The notes under the pieces: generated by a model
What the model was told of the DNA's origin: nothing
Seen by the model: only the letters and a program-made list of their open reading frames with translations
Databases searched by the model: none
Position numbers and translations under genes: made by a program
Assembly (NCBI RefSeq): GCF_000296815.2
Contig: NZ_CAIT01000006.1
Coordinates: 1,060,777 to 1,124,776, forward strand
Length of the DNA stretch: 64,000 nucleotides
From: Fibrisoma limi BUZ 3
GTDB lineage: Bacteria; Bacteroidota; Bacteroidia; Cytophagales; Spirosomataceae
Direction: 5' to 3'
Shown here: one piece after another, positions 36,662 to 46,091 of the stretch
Layout of the letters: every line of letters begins with the position of its first letter
How positions within the stretch are numbered: position 1 is the first letter of the stretch

Positions 36662-38206
36662 TTACGGCCGTTGAATACCCAGCTTTTTCATGCGCGAATC
36701 CAGGGTTGTGGGAATCAGGCCCAGAATCTCGGCGGCTCCGTTTTTGCCACTTACCTTCCAGCGCGTATGTTCCAGCACCGCGAGGATGTGGTTGCGCTCA
36801 GCTTCTTCCATCGTGATCAGGCCTGTTTTCTGTGGCGTCACATTCTTTCGACGTAGCAAAGCATTGCCCGCCCAGTCACCCAGTTCCAGTTTCCGGCCCG
36901 ATGAGATGATCAGCGAACGCTCAACTACATTTTCCAGTTCGCGGATATTGCCCGGCCAGTGATAGTCCATCAGCGTGTCGATCACTTCCTGCGGAATTAC
37001 GTCGATCTGGCGGCCGATTCCGGGGCCGTGTTTAGTGCAGAAATGCCGAACCAGCAACGGTATATCCTCTTTGCGCTCCCGTAAGGGTAAACTCTGAATC
37101 GGAAACACGTTGAGTCGATAATACAAATCTTCCCGAAAGCGCCCTTCGCTGATCTCTTTTTCAAGGTCGCGGTTGGTGGCGGCAATCAACCGTACGTTGA
37201 CTTTGAGAGTTTTGGTACTACCTACCCGCTCAAATTCGCCCTCCTGCAACACCCGCAGCAATTTGGCCTGCAAGTCAATCGGCATCTCGCCAATTTCGTC
37301 CAGGAAGAGCGTTCCCCCATCGGCCAGTTCGAATCGACCAGCTTTCTGAGCCGTTGCCCCCGTAAACGCTCCTTTTTCATGGCCGAACAGTTCGCTTTCA
37401 ATGAGCGTAGCGGGCAGCGCTGCACAGTTGATCTTGACCAGCGCTTTGTTTTTCCGGCCGCTGCGGTTGTGCACCGCCCGCGCCAGCAGCTCTTTCCCCG
37501 TTCCTGACTCGCCCAGAATCAGTACCGACGTATGGGTCGGCGCGACCTGTTCCACCTGCCGCAGCACCCTCGCAAACGTTTTACTCTGACTGACAATCTC
37601 TTCGAAATTATTCGTTTGCCTGATTTCTTCACGGAGGTACGTATTTTCGGCCTGAAGCTGATTTTTCAGCGTCTCAACTTCAGCCAGGGCCTTCGCCAGG
37701 GAGGCAGTGCGTTCGGCAACGCGGGTTTCGAGCCGGGTGTTTGCATCCTGAAGCTCGCGCTGTAGCTGGCGCAGGGTCAGATGGGTATTGATGCGGGCCA
37801 TCACTTCCTGCAACTGAAACGGTTTGGTGATGTAGTCCACGGCACCCATGTTGAAGCCGTTGACCTTGTCGATGGTTTCGGAAAGCGCCGTCATAAACAG
37901 CACCGGAATAGCCCGGGTAGCTTCCTGATGCTTGAGCCGTCGGCAGGTTTCAAAGCCGTCCATTCCAGGCATCATTACATCGAGCAGAATCAGATCGGGC
38001 TGGGCCAGACCAGCCTGTTCGATGGCGCTTTTGCCGTCGCGGGCCACCAGTACCTTATAGTTAAATCGGGTCAGGGCTTCGTACAGCACACTGATGTTAT
38101 TAGGCATATCGTCCACAATCAGGATGGTACGTCCCGGTCTGGATGGATCCGTTCCGATTTGCTCAGTGTCGTCAACATCGGTATAATGAGTCGGGTGTGT
38201 TCTCAT
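36662..38206 (-). CDS. Sigma-54-dependent response regulator (NtrC type)
   Basis: The 514 residues comprise a receiver with phosphoacceptor Asp76 ([11 protein letters not shown]), a coiled-coil linker at about 150-195, and an AAA+ domain with Walker A GESGTGKE, the sigma-54 contact GAFTGA and [10 protein letters not shown] Fis-type helix-turn-helix at the end contains [20 protein letters not shown]. It remodels RNA polymerase holding sigma-54 after phosphorylation, probably by the hybrid kinase just upstream, whose stop it overlaps (ATGA). Targets are unknown. Confidence 0.95.
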   Translation of the reverse strand: MRTHPTHYTDVDDTEQIGTDPSRPGRTILIVDDMPNNISVLYEALTRFNYKVLVARDGKSAIEQAGLAQPDLILLDVMMPGMDGFETCRRLKHQEATRAIPVLFMTALSETIDKVNGFNMGAVDYITKPFQLQEVMARINTHLTLRQLQRELQDANTRLETRVAERTASLAKALAEVETLKNQLQAENTYLREEIRQTNNFEEIVSQSKTFARVLRQVEQVAPTHTSVLILGESGTGKELLARAVHNRSGRKNKALVKINCAALPATLIESELFGHEKGAFTGATAQKAGRFELADGGTLFLDEIGEMPIDLQAKLLRVLQEGEFERVGSTKTLKVNVRLIAATNRDLEKEISEGRFREDLYYRLNVFPIQSLPLRERKEDIPLLVRHFCTKHGPGIGRQIDVIPQEVIDTLMDYHWPGNIRELENVVERSLIISSGRKLELGDWAGNALLRRKNVTPQKTGLITMEEAERNHILAVLEHTRWKVSGKNGAAEILGLIPTTLDSRMKKLGIQRP

Positions 38207-40554
38207 ACCGTTTTCAGGGAAGCTTGAAGGTATTTTTTGATTTTGCGCGTATCGAATTCACTGGCTGCCTGCCGGATATCGTCCACAAACGGCTGATAGA
38301 CCGGACTGGTGTTTTCAAGAGCCTTAAGCTGCGTCAGGATCGCCTGAATATCGCCCATTCGGGCCAGTTCGTACAGCGCTTCGAGCTGAGCCGGTTCCGG
38401 CACCTGCGCCATCATCGTGGCCGATGCATCGGTATCCGTCACGCTGGTAGTCAGCTCATCGGCCGCGGACTGCGTTTGCCAGGTAAGATGCAGATGAGTA
38501 CTGATCTTGGCCAACAGTGCGTCAAGATCGACGGGCTTCGGCACAAAATCGTCGAAGCCGGCCTGTCTGCTTCGCTGCTTGTCCTGCTCGAAAACCTTAG
38601 CCGAGAAGGCAAACACTTTGGCAGCCTTTGTGGTTGGGTTGGTCCGAATCTGAGTCAGGGCTCCATAGCCATCCAGATACGGCATAACGAGGTCCAGCAG
38701 CACCAGATCCGGCTTGTAGCGCATGGCTTTTTCAACGGCCTCGCGCCCATTACGGGCTTCGACAATCGCAAAACCCAGCGGCTGGAGCAGGTTCGTCAGA
38801 ATCGAGCAATTTTCCCATCCATCGTCGGCTACCAGAATTGTTTTGCGGGAACCTTCGTAGCCGATGATCGACTGCCCGGGCTGCACGGCGGGGAGACTGT
38901 CCGGCGAAACTGGCGCTTCGGGCAGAGTGAATGAAAGCCGGAACTGCGTCCCCCGGCCCGCCTGACTCGACACGTACAGATCGCCTTTCATAAGCCTGAC
39001 CAGTTGGTCGGTTATGGACAATCCCAGACCGGTCCCTTCGACAAAATCGTTCGATTCACGAATCTGCTGAAAGGGCTGAAAGATACTGGCTATCTGATCA
39101 TTGGCGATACCAACCCCCGTGTCTTCGATCAGAAATCGAATGGTAGACGCACCGGCCACTTCCCCTGAGTCGTCGCCGGGATGCCACTCAGCCCGGAACG
39201 TAATAGACCCCGACGGGGTGAACTTGACGGCATTACCGAGCAGGTTGAGCAAGACCTGCCGTAGTTTGCGTTCATCGCCAACCACCCACTCTGGCAGGTT
39301 TGCCGCCAGGTACGTCTCAAACGCCAATCCTTTCTGCTCAGCCCGGATTTGGGTCTGCTGAATGATGTTATGTAGCAGTTCGGGGAGGTAAAACACTTCC
39401 GAAAGCACCTCCATCCGTCGGGCTTCAATCTTCGACAGGTCCAGCACATCGTTGATGAGCGAGAGCAAGCTTTCGGCGCAGTCGTGCATGACTTTGACGC
39501 CTTTCTGCTGGCTATCAGTCAGCGTTGCATCGCGTTTAAACAACTGCGTGTAGCCCAGAATACCGTTCAGGGGGGTACGTAGCTCATGACTCATCGTAGC
39601 CAGAAAATCGCTCTTGGCCCGGTTGGCGGCTTCCGCTTCCTCCTTGGCCTCGGCCAGTTCGCGGGTGCGCTCGATAACGGTAGCTTCCAGGTGTTGCTGT
39701 ATCTGAAGAAGCCGCTCCTCGGCCACTTTGCGGGCAATTTCAGCCCCCGACCGAGCCGCCAGCACCCGCAGGATTCCCACGTACTTGTGGTGGTCGATCA
39801 TGGGGCGGGAATCGCTTACGGACAGGTGCCCCACAATTTCGCCCAGCTTATCGTAGATCGGTACCCCCAGATAGGACTCAACCCCGGCACCTTTGGAGAA
39901 ATTTTCGGCCACGTCAGTGGGGTAATAAAAATCACGACCTTTCATGACAATGTCGCAGGGGGTACCGGCCAGGTCGTATTCGATGTTTTCGTGGAGCGTA
40001 TCGTTGACGCTGAAAGCCAACGTGCGGACCCGGGTTTTCTCAACGTTTGTACACTCCGTGACCATGGCAAACTGCACGTTTAGCGTAGTCGTTAGTTGTT
40101 TCACCAGCGACTGAAAAAAGTCGATGCCAATGTCGGCGGCTGTTCCTTCCGAGATTCGGCGGAGTGTATCATCCAGTTGCGAACGCTCTGTCACGTCGCG
40201 CACAAAACAACACAGGTATTCCCGCTCCTCAAACTGAACAAAATTCATCCCGATTTCTGCCTGCCGGGTGATACCATCCTGACGCAACTGAGGCAGTTCC
40301 AGCGTCAGGGTATGGTGTAGTTTCAGCATCTGCCATAACTGAGCGTACTGTGCCGACGTATAGCCGATATGAAGATCACTAAAATATAGCCCACCAAGCT
40401 GTTCCGGACCATAGCCAAGTTGCCGGCAGGCCGCTGCGTTGGCGCGCTTCACCTGTCCGCACTGGTCGAAGAGTAGAATCGGCTCCAGCGCATTTTCAAC
40501 GGTAAAGTGCGACAGACGTAGCACATTGGACGGGATTGAAGCGGTTTCGTTCAT
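38203..40554 (-). CDS. Hybrid sensor histidine kinase (PAS, GAF, HisKA, HATPase, REC)
   Basis: The product has 783 residues with no membrane helix, so it is cytoplasmic. The order is PAS (about 15-125), GAF (about 150-290), a coiled coil, HisKA with [11 protein letters not shown], HATPase with [21 protein letters not shown] and GTGLGLSI, then a receiver ([19 protein letters not shown]). The last 75 residues are helical, like the phosphotransfer-adjacent tail of related kinases. It heads the operon with the sigma-54 activator and AraC regulator and overlaps the next gene by four bases. Confidence 0.95.
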   Translation of the reverse strand: MNETASIPSNVLRLSHFTVENALEPILLFDQCGQVKRANAAACRQLGYGPEQLGGLYFSDLHIGYTSAQYAQLWQMLKLHHTLTLELPQLRQDGITRQAEIGMNFVQFEEREYLCCFVRDVTERSQLDDTLRRISEGTAADIGIDFFQSLVKQLTTTLNVQFAMVTECTNVEKTRVRTLAFSVNDTLHENIEYDLAGTPCDIVMKGRDFYYPTDVAENFSKGAGVESYLGVPIYDKLGEIVGHLSVSDSRPMIDHHKYVGILRVLAARSGAEIARKVAEERLLQIQQHLEATVIERTRELAEAKEEAEAANRAKSDFLATMSHELRTPLNGILGYTQLFKRDATLTDSQQKGVKVMHDCAESLLSLINDVLDLSKIEARRMEVLSEVFYLPELLHNIIQQTQIRAEQKGLAFETYLAANLPEWVVGDERKLRQVLLNLLGNAVKFTPSGSITFRAEWHPGDDSGEVAGASTIRFLIEDTGVGIANDQIASIFQPFQQIRESNDFVEGTGLGLSITDQLVRLMKGDLYVSSQAGRGTQFRLSFTLPEAPVSPDSLPAVQPGQSIIGYEGSRKTILVADDGWENCSILTNLLQPLGFAIVEARNGREAVEKAMRYKPDLVLLDLVMPYLDGYGALTQIRTNPTTKAAKVFAFSAKVFEQDKQRSRQAGFDDFVPKPVDLDALLAKISTHLHLTWQTQSAADELTTSVTDTDASATMMAQVPEPAQLEALYELARMGDIQAILTQLKALENTSPVYQPFVDDIRQAASEFDTRKIKKYLQASLKTV

Positions 40555-40932
40555 GGTAACGATTTAAATTCGGAAGGCGTAGTCACTCGCTACCAGTCTG
40601 GTTGCAATTTCCAGTCCATACGGCCTTTTGATGCCCAATATCGGTTGTATGGACCGGATTTAGCCCCTTTTGTCGCCTGGCCGACAACCGCCTGGCCAAC
40701 AAATAATTAGTTTCCTTCTGGCATTTCGTAAAAGTTACGAAATATCGTAACTCCTCCCAAATCGTAAGTCGGCAATGACTCACCGCCCAACTTCGATTTT
40801 AGCCCTTTGCCGTTAGTAGAGGGCATTTTTAAACAAGTCGAACTGGCTGGAACAGTATTTGGCAATTGAGTTGACAAGGAGCTACCAACACAATCCGTCT
40901 CCAGAACAAGCCTAGTTAACACAAACCGTACT
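40555..40932. other. Divergent regulatory region
   Basis: This 378-base gap separates the kinase operon and the YHS gene. No gene is supported; a 66-codon minus frame at 40583-40783 lacks protein-like features. TTGGCAATTGAGTTGAC at 40859-40875 has the spacing of a sigma-54 -24/-12 site, but its -12 GC is GA. GTTACGAAATATCGTAAC at 40734-40751 is a short near-palindrome that could be an operator. Confidence 0.45.
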
Positions 40933-41400
40933 ATGAAAACGCTCATCATTCTGTTTTTCACCCTAACCCTGGCCAACAGCCTGCTGGCTCAATCAAACCC
41001 GGCAGTCCGCAAACAACAGTTTAACCTGGACAATGGCCTGGCTATTCAGGGGTATGATCCCGTTGCGTATTTCACCCAGAACAAAGCCGTAAAAGGATCA
41101 GCCGCCAACACCTTCACGTACAAAAACGTAACGTACCGCTTCTCGACACCGGCCAATCTGAAGGCATTTCAGGAAAACCCTGACAAATACGAACCGCAGT
41201 ATGGTGGCTGGTGTGCCTACGCGATGGGTGCCGCCGGCGAGAAAGTTGAAATCGACCCCGAAACCTTCAAGATCAAAGACGGCAAGCTGTTCCTGTTCTA
41301 CCACACCTTCATCAACAACACACTGACCAAGTGGAACAAGGACGAAACCAATCTGCACAAAAAAGCGGATGCCAGTTGGACTAAGTTCACCCAGTCTTAA
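40933..41400 (+). CDS. Secreted YHS-domain protein, copy 1
   Basis: The 155 residues start with a signal peptide ending NSLLAQ. The YHS core reads LAIQGYDPVAYFTQ, then FSTPANLKAFQENPDKYEPQ and YGGWCAYAMG. The single Cys in GGWCAYA and the DPVAYF motif are standard for this small metal-linked fold. The protein is predicted periplasmic. Two further copies lie at 44218 and 63011. It heads a plus-strand run of small envelope and redox genes. Confidence 0.93.
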   Translation: MKTLIILFFTLTLANSLLAQSNPAVRKQQFNLDNGLAIQGYDPVAYFTQNKAVKGSAANTFTYKNVTYRFSTPANLKAFQENPDKYEPQYGGWCAYAMGAAGEKVEIDPETFKIKDGKLFLFYHTFINNTLTKWNKDETNLHKKADASWTKFTQS

Positions 41401-41441
41401 CCCTCATTTACCCTCAAACCCGTTAAACCAGCCTGTCAATC

Positions 41442-41891
41442 ATGAACAATCTCACCATCTATATCCTCTGGGCAGCCCGCCTGGCAGCCGCTATCATTCT
41501 CCTACAGACACTGTATTTTAAGTTCGGCGCGCAGGCGGAGTCCGTGTACATCTTCGCCAAACTGGGTGTTGAACCCTGGGGCCGTATCGGCTCGGGCATC
41601 GTTGAACTGATTGCCTCCATCCTCATTCTGTTTCCCCGCACCAGTTGGATCGGGGCCGTGCTGGGCCTGGGCGTAATGCTCGGCGCCATTGGTGCTCACC
41701 TGACCATTCTGGGCATCGACATCCTGGGCGACGGTGGGTATCTGTTCGCACTCGGCGTTATCGTAGCCCTGAGTTGTGTCGTCATCCTGGTGCTGACGCG
41801 GCAACAGTGGCTGCCCATCGTGAGTGGATTCACGTTTACGCAATCGGTAGTAAAGAGTGAATCGGTCCGCCGAAGCGGAGCGCATGAGTGA
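41442..41891 (+). CDS. DoxX family membrane protein
   Basis: The product has 149 residues with four membrane helices, starting LYILWAARLAAAIILLQTLY and including FAKLGVEPWGRIGSGIVELI and WIGAVLGLGVMLGAIGAHLT. DoxX-family proteins are small quinone-linked or redox-associated membrane subunits, often of unknown role. The last 13 or so residues (VKSESVRRSGAHE) are encoded by the left part of a palindromic repeat, so the native C-terminus may have been shorter. It follows the YHS gene by 41 bases. Confidence 0.92.
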   Translation: MNNLTIYILWAARLAAAIILLQTLYFKFGAQAESVYIFAKLGVEPWGRIGSGIVELIASILILFPRTSWIGAVLGLGVMLGAIGAHLTILGIDILGDGGYLFALGVIVALSCVVILVLTRQQWLPIVSGFTFTQSVVKSESVRRSGAHE

Positions 41892-41966
41892 ACGGGTGAC
41901 TAACTGCTTTGCTCTTTCACCGCCCGGCGGCCCGGTCATTCACTCATTCACTCATTCGCTCTTTCA
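41855..41966. repeat. GAGTGAAA-type palindrome, copy 3, overlapping the DoxX 3' end
   Basis: The left part (AAAGAGTGAATCGGTCCGCC from 41853) pairs imperfectly with the complement of GGCGGCCCGGTCATTCACTC (41928-41947). The right side carries ATTCACTCATTCGCTCTTTC up to the next ATG. The centre is GC-rich, as in the copy at 27898. Confidence 0.7.
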
Positions 41967-41969
41967 CTT

Positions 41970-42518
41970 ATGTCTCTGAAATCCGCCAGTACCGACATTC
42001 TCATGCAACTCGCCGAGGTAGTCGGTCAGCTTACCGACGCCGAATACGCCCGTCCGCTTCCGGTTCTTTCCGGTAATACCATTGGCAAGCACGTTCGGCA
42101 TATTCTCGAATTTTATGAACTGCTGGTCTACAGCGCCGAAGCCGCTCAGCAGCGGGATGCCGCCCAGCGGAGTGCCGCCCAGCGGGATGCCGCCCAATTA
42201 AATTACGACCGGCGCCAACGTGACCTGCGACTCGAAGTCGAATCGGACGAGGCCCTCCGACGCATTGGCAGCATCGACCGGGCCATTCAACTGCTCGACC
42301 TGAACCAGTGCCTGCACCTCGAAGCCGATTTATCTATCGCCGGAGCTAAAACGATACAAATTCCATCGTCGTTTGCCCGCGAACTGCTTTATAATATCGA
42401 ACACGCGATTCACCACATGGCCCTCATTCAGGTTGCCGTCCGGAGTGATTTTCCCGCGGTTGTGTTACCCCTACACTTTGGGGTAGCTTATTCGACGGTA
42501 CAGCACCAGTCGCACTGA
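41970..42518 (+). CDS. DinB family protein with 15-base tandem repeat
   Basis: The 182 residues have a DinB-like four-helix layout with metal-ligand candidates in GKHVRHILEFYELL and NIEHAIHHMALIQ. Between helices 2 and 3 lies QQRDAAQRSAAQRDAAQ, encoded by three copies of a 15-base unit at 42150-42194. DinB-like proteins are often thiol transferases or of unknown function. The start codon lies right after the palindromic repeat. The next gene (LysE-like) follows by 16 bases. Confidence 0.88.
   Translation: MSLKSASTDILMQLAEVVGQLTDAEYARPLPVLSGNTIGKHVRHILEFYELLVYSAEAAQQRDAAQRSAAQRDAAQLNYDRRQRDLRLEVESDEALRRIGSIDRAIQLLDLNQCLHLEADLSIAGAKTIQIPSSFARELLYNIEHAIHHMALIQVAVRSDFPAVVLPLHFGVAYSTVQHQSH
42150..42194 (+). 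repeat. Three tandem 15-base units within the DinB gene
   Basis: Units CAGCGGGATGCCGCC (42150-42164), CAGCGGAGTGCCGCC (42165-42179) and CAGCGGGATGCCGCC (42180-42194) encode QRDAA, QRSAA and QRDAA. The length is a multiple of three, so copy-number change would lengthen or shorten the protein without a frameshift. Confidence 0.92.
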
Positions 42519-42534
42519 TAGCTTCATAACACGT

Positions 42535-43164
42535 ATGCTACTCCTGTTTCTCATCGTCTGTGTCATCAGCTTCGCCGGGTCGCTGCACCCAGGTACGGTC
42601 AATCTGGCCGTGTTGCAAACGACCCTGAGCCAAAACCGGCGCGCCGGACTCTGGCTCGCCCTGGGCGGCAGTTTGCCCGAGATTGGGTATAGTGCCCTGG
42701 CCGCTGGCGGGCTGATGCTCATTCCGATGAATTCCGGCTGGACGATGTTTCTGACCATCGCGCCGATTCCGGTACTGCTGGGAGCAGGTGTCGCGGCTTT
42801 CCGCCAGAAGCCGGTTTTGCTGACTACATCCCCCGTCTCCCCTCCTGCCCTTCCGTTCTGGAAAGGACTGGCGCTGGGCGGCACAAATCCGCAGCTACTC
42901 CCCTTCTGGTCGGCGGTATGGCTATACCTGAGCCAGGTTACCATAGGCAGTCGTATGCTGGTTCCGGCCGGGCAGGTGGGCAGTCAGCTGGTGTTTGCGC
43001 TGGGTACGGCCGTGGGGGCCTTTGGTCTGTTGGTGAGCATCGTGTGGCTGGCTGACCGGCAGCGATACCGTATCGTACGCTATCTGAGCGGCCCGTGGAT
43101 CAACCGCCTGACGGGTAGTCTGTTTATCGGCATGGCGTTGTGGCAGGTGGTTCAGTTAGTCTGA
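42535..43164 (+). CDS. LysE family transporter
   Basis: The 209 residues form about six membrane helices. The N-terminal FAGSLHPGTVNLAVLQTTLS carries the HPGP-like turn, followed by LWLALGGSLPEIGYSALAAG and, in the middle, PFWKGLALGGTNPQLLPFW. LysE relatives export amino acids or other small cations; the substrate is not shown. It is co-directional with DinB (16-base gap) and is followed by a palindrome in the next gap. Confidence 0.85.
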   Translation: MLLLFLIVCVISFAGSLHPGTVNLAVLQTTLSQNRRAGLWLALGGSLPEIGYSALAAGGLMLIPMNSGWTMFLTIAPIPVLLGAGVAAFRQKPVLLTTSPVSPPALPFWKGLALGGTNPQLLPFWSAVWLYLSQVTIGSRMLVPAGQVGSQLVFALGTAVGAFGLLVSIVWLADRQRYRIVRYLSGPWINRLTGSLFIGMALWQVVQLV

Positions 43165-43165
43165 C

Positions 43166-43258
43166 GTTCACGGTCTACTGTTTTGGTTTACGGTTTTCGA
43201 CCTGTTCCGACATTCAGTTCTATTCATAACCAACCACCGAATACCGAAAACAGTAAGG
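43166..43258. repeat. Palindrome of GGTTTACGGTTTTCGG type, copy 2
   Basis: Left arm CTACTGTTTTGGTTTACGG (within 43166-43199) pairs with the complement of CCGAATACCGAAAACAGTAA (43238-43257), giving TACTGTTTT plus an imperfect GGTTTACGG. It begins just after the LysE stop and ends at the alpha/beta hydrolase ATG, using the same arm unit as 25807-25917. Confidence 0.65.
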
Positions 43259-43260
43259 CT

Positions 43261-44205
43261 ATGCACCGCTCAATACCCTGGAGATTTCAACATCTGCGCT
43301 GGCGTATGATCTGGCTCATTCTTTTACTACTGGTTGTCTGTCTGCCCCAATGCGTGTCGGTGCGGATGTCCGACAGAAAAGTGAAGGCTTACTTCGCGGA
43401 GCGGCCGGTTAAGCCAACGTTCGGCTTCTACGACGTACCTTCGCCGGAGGGAGTTCAAACTATGCACTACGCCCGAATCAGTGCTTCCTCATCGAGCGCC
43501 GACACCCTCCCGACGGTCCTGTTCATACACGGATCACCGGGGGCCTGGGATGCTTTTATCAGCTTTTTCGCCGACTCGTCGCTTTACAGCCGGGCTCAGT
43601 TGATTTCGGTTGATCGACCCGGCTTCGGCAAATCAGATCTTGGCGAACCCGAACGCTCGCTGGAAGCGCAGGCCGCCGATCTGGCTCCGCTGCTTCGTCT
43701 GGGTCATACCAACCGCAAACCGATTCTGGTGGGGCATTCGCTGGGTGGCCCCGTCGCCGTTCGGCTGGCAATGGACTATCCGGACGACGTAGGTGGTCTG
43801 ATCCTGGTCGCCCCTTCCATCGATCCGGACCTTGAAAAATTTGAATGGTATCGGCACGTCGGCAACGTCTTTCCGTTCCGGCAATGGCTGCCCACTGAGT
43901 TTGATGTCAGCAATCAGGAAATTTTACCACTCAAAGGCGAACTGAAACACATGATGCCACTCTGGAGCAGCATTCGGGTACCGGTTACGGTAATTCAGGG
44001 CGATGCGGATCCACTGGTTTCCCCCGGCAACGCTCCCTTCGCCAAACGGATGCTCGTCAACGCGCCCGTAACGATTCAGATGGTACCGAAGATGAATCAC
44101 TTCATTCCCTGGAGCCGTCCGGATCTGATCCGCGATGCCATCCTTCATCAACTCGACCAACCAATAATCGCCGATTCGGCACAAACCAATTTGTCAACCA
44201 AATAA
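43261..44205 (+). CDS. Alpha/beta hydrolase, membrane-anchored
   Basis: The ATG at 43261 gives 314 residues; a frame start at 43183 would be encoded by the palindrome. An N-terminal helix (MIWLILLLLVVCLPQCV) anchors it or acts as a signal. The catalytic nucleophile is Ser in VGHSLGGP, the acid is Asp in IQGDADPLV, and the base is His in MNHFIPW; the oxyanion turn is FIHGSPG. The substrate is unknown. It is followed after 12 bases by the second YHS gene. Confidence 0.92.
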   Translation: MHRSIPWRFQHLRWRMIWLILLLLVVCLPQCVSVRMSDRKVKAYFAERPVKPTFGFYDVPSPEGVQTMHYARISASSSSADTLPTVLFIHGSPGAWDAFISFFADSSLYSRAQLISVDRPGFGKSDLGEPERSLEAQAADLAPLLRLGHTNRKPILVGHSLGGPVAVRLAMDYPDDVGGLILVAPSIDPDLEKFEWYRHVGNVFPFRQWLPTEFDVSNQEILPLKGELKHMMPLWSSIRVPVTVIQGDADPLVSPGNAPFAKRMLVNAPVTIQMVPKMNHFIPWSRPDLIRDAILHQLDQPIIADSAQTNLSTK

Positions 44206-44217
44206 CACACAACTTCG

Positions 44218-44670
44218 ATGAGATCAATCACAGTCCGTCTGACCATTCTCTTTCTGTTCGCCATCACGGCCACCTTTGCGCAGAAGTCGCCCGTATTTGC
44301 CCCCGAGGGCAAAGCCATTCGCGGTTATGATCCGGTGGCTTACTTCACCGAGGGAAAACCCGTTCCCGGCGATCCTCAGTTTTCGTACAGCTACCAGGGG
44401 GCCGACTGGCAATTTGCCAGCGCTAAGAACCGGGACGCCTTCAAAGCGGACCCTGAAAAATACGCCCCTCAATACGGTGGCTACTGCGCCTTCGGTACGT
44501 CACGCGGCTACAAAGCCCCAACCCAGCCCGATGCCTGGACCATCGACAATGGCAAACTGTATCTGAACTACAACACCAAAGTGCGCACCGAATGGGACAA
44601 AGACCGGTCGGGCTACATCAAAAAAGCGGATGCCAACTGGCCTACTATCAAGGATAAAGAGAGTAAATAA
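44218..44670 (+). CDS. Secreted YHS-domain protein, copy 2
   Basis: The 150 residues have a signal peptide ending ATFAQK and the YHS core KAIRGYDPVAYFTEGKP, AFKADPEKYAPQ and YGGYCAFGTSRG. It is clearly related to the protein at 40933 (same signal, DPVAYF and C-terminal KKADA.W segment). Presence in this run points to a shared envelope role with the DM13 and chlorite-dismutase-like genes, though none is proven. Confidence 0.93.
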   Translation: MRSITVRLTILFLFAITATFAQKSPVFAPEGKAIRGYDPVAYFTEGKPVPGDPQFSYSYQGADWQFASAKNRDAFKADPEKYAPQYGGYCAFGTSRGYKAPTQPDAWTIDNGKLYLNYNTKVRTEWDKDRSGYIKKADANWPTIKDKESK

Positions 44671-44675
44671 ATGGC

Positions 44676-44719
44676 GTCCAGGTTTCACGTTTGCTGACGC
44701 TACAACGTGAAACCTGGAC
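44676..44719. terminator. Perfect 16-base-pair hairpin
   Basis: GTCCAGGTTTCACGTT (44676-44691) pairs exactly with 44704-44719 over a 12-base loop, just after the second YHS gene. No long T-run follows, so it may be a processing, stabilising or mobile palindrome rather than a simple terminator. Confidence 0.75.
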
Positions 44720-44743
44720 CAATCAATCCCCCTCACCAAAACT

Positions 44744-45580
44744 ATGCGCCGACTTTTAACAATCATTCTACTGACCCTGCCTATAGTGACGATGGCGGGT
44801 GGACCCTGGATTCGGGGTTATCGCAAAGGTTTCGTTCAGTTTGGCTACTCGGGCCTGTACTACAACGCCGTGTTTGGACCAACCGGCTCCGAACTGCCCA
44901 TTTACCGCAACGCGAGCGACGTAACGCTGCAACTGTACGCAGAATACGGAATTGCCAACAACTGGGAAGTGCGGGCTGTGTTGCCCTATAAACTGCTGAA
45001 AACCGAACGTAGCACAAACCTCAGTGCCAACCCCACCCCGGCGGGTACGCTGACGGGCATCGGCAATATCGGCCTGGGGCTGAAACGCGCCATTCTCAAC
45101 GGCCCGGTAAAGCTCAGCGTAGGCGTTGATGCACTGGCCAATACGTTCGCCAACAACGACCGGATCGGGTTGCGAACCGGCTACGAAGGCTGGACGGTGA
45201 TGCCCTATCTATCAATTGGATCGGGGGGCAGCCGTACCTACTACTTTGCTGAAGCGGGCTATGGGTTTATGACCCAGAATTATAGTAACTTTCTGAAACT
45301 GAACGGCGAGCTGGGTTACCGGCTGCACCCGCGTCTGTGGGTAGCCGGTACGCTCGACTTCCGGCTACCCGGCAGAAATGGTCCGTTCTTCAATACCGAA
45401 GCGTATCAGTTTACGGGTACGTACCTGAACGACCAGCTATTTCTGGGCGCGGGCCTGAAAGCGGCTTATGACATTGTACCTGATCGCCTGGGCCTCACAG
45501 CCAGCGTCATCGGGGCATTGGCGGGCGAGAACGTACCGTTTTCGCGATCATACAACGCCGGCATTTTCATCAAATGGTAA
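44744..45580 (+). CDS. Outer-membrane beta-barrel protein
   Basis: The product has 278 residues with a signal peptide ending TMAGGP. It shows alternating hydrophobic strands (GFVQFGYSGLYYN, VTLQLYAEYGIANNWEVRAV, RTYYFAEAGYGFM) and a terminal aromatic residue (FIKW), both typical of a barrel. Relatives are meta-pathway or transporter-like outer-membrane proteins of unknown substrate. It follows the hairpin and precedes the DM13 gene by 24 bases. Confidence 0.85.
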   Translation: MRRLLTIILLTLPIVTMAGGPWIRGYRKGFVQFGYSGLYYNAVFGPTGSELPIYRNASDVTLQLYAEYGIANNWEVRAVLPYKLLKTERSTNLSANPTPAGTLTGIGNIGLGLKRAILNGPVKLSVGVDALANTFANNDRIGLRTGYEGWTVMPYLSIGSGGSRTYYFAEAGYGFMTQNYSNFLKLNGELGYRLHPRLWVAGTLDFRLPGRNGPFFNTEAYQFTGTYLNDQLFLGAGLKAAYDIVPDRLGLTASVIGALAGENVPFSRSYNAGIFIKW

Positions 45581-45604
45581 TTCTCACATAAAACTGACCT
45601 ACTT

Positions 45605-46087
45605 ATGAAATCGCTTATTTCGCTTTCCTTGGTGCTTATGCTTGGCCTGTTGGCCAGGTGTACCACAACTACTGAAGAGATTTTGGAACCCAGCCCGTCA
45701 ACCGGAACAACTCCCGGTTCCAGCACGACCATGGTCGTTGGCACAACACCCGGCCAAATGGCCGACACCACCGGCCGCAAACTGCTGGGGCAGGGAACGT
45801 TTGTGAGCAATGTTCATCCGACCACCGGCACCATCACCCTCTACGAAAAAGACGGCAAACGGACGCTGGAGTTTGCTAACTTCCGGACGGACGGGGGCCC
45901 TGACCTGCGTATCTATCTGGCCGAAAACACCGGGTTGCGTAACTTCATTGAAGTGTCGAGACTAAGCAGCACCAGCGGTAATTTTTCGGTCGAGTTGCCC
46001 ACCAACGCCGATCCATCCCGGCAGCGATTTGTACTGATCTGGTGCAAGGCGTTCTCGGTGCTTTTTGGCAATGCCGAGCTGAAGTAG
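45605..46087 (+). CDS. DM13 domain lipoprotein
   Basis: The 160 residues begin with a lipobox (LGLLARC) and a Ser/Thr-rich linker at about 20-55. The DM13 domain follows: GTFVSNVHPTTGTITLYEKD, DGGPDLRIYLAE, FSVELPTNADPS and LIWCKAFSVLFGNAEL, including the conserved Cys. DM13 is proposed to act in electron transfer or adhesion in secreted proteins. The short gap to the next gene suggests one transcript with the barrel and the chlorite-dismutase-like protein. Confidence 0.93.
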   Translation: MKSLISLSLVLMLGLLARCTTTTEEILEPSPSTGTTPGSSTTMVVGTTPGQMADTTGRKLLGQGTFVSNVHPTTGTITLYEKDGKRTLEFANFRTDGGPDLRIYLAENTGLRNFIEVSRLSSTSGNFSVELPTNADPSRQRFVLIWCKAFSVLFGNAELK

Positions 46088-46091
46088 ACTC

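Noticed and set aside
40583-40783. A 66-codon minus frame between the kinase operon and the YHS gene
   Set aside because: Poor composition and overlap with likely regulatory sequence; no conserved pattern.
43183-43260. Extended N-terminus of the alpha/beta hydrolase
   Set aside because: This segment is encoded by the palindrome; the ATG at 43261 is a better start.
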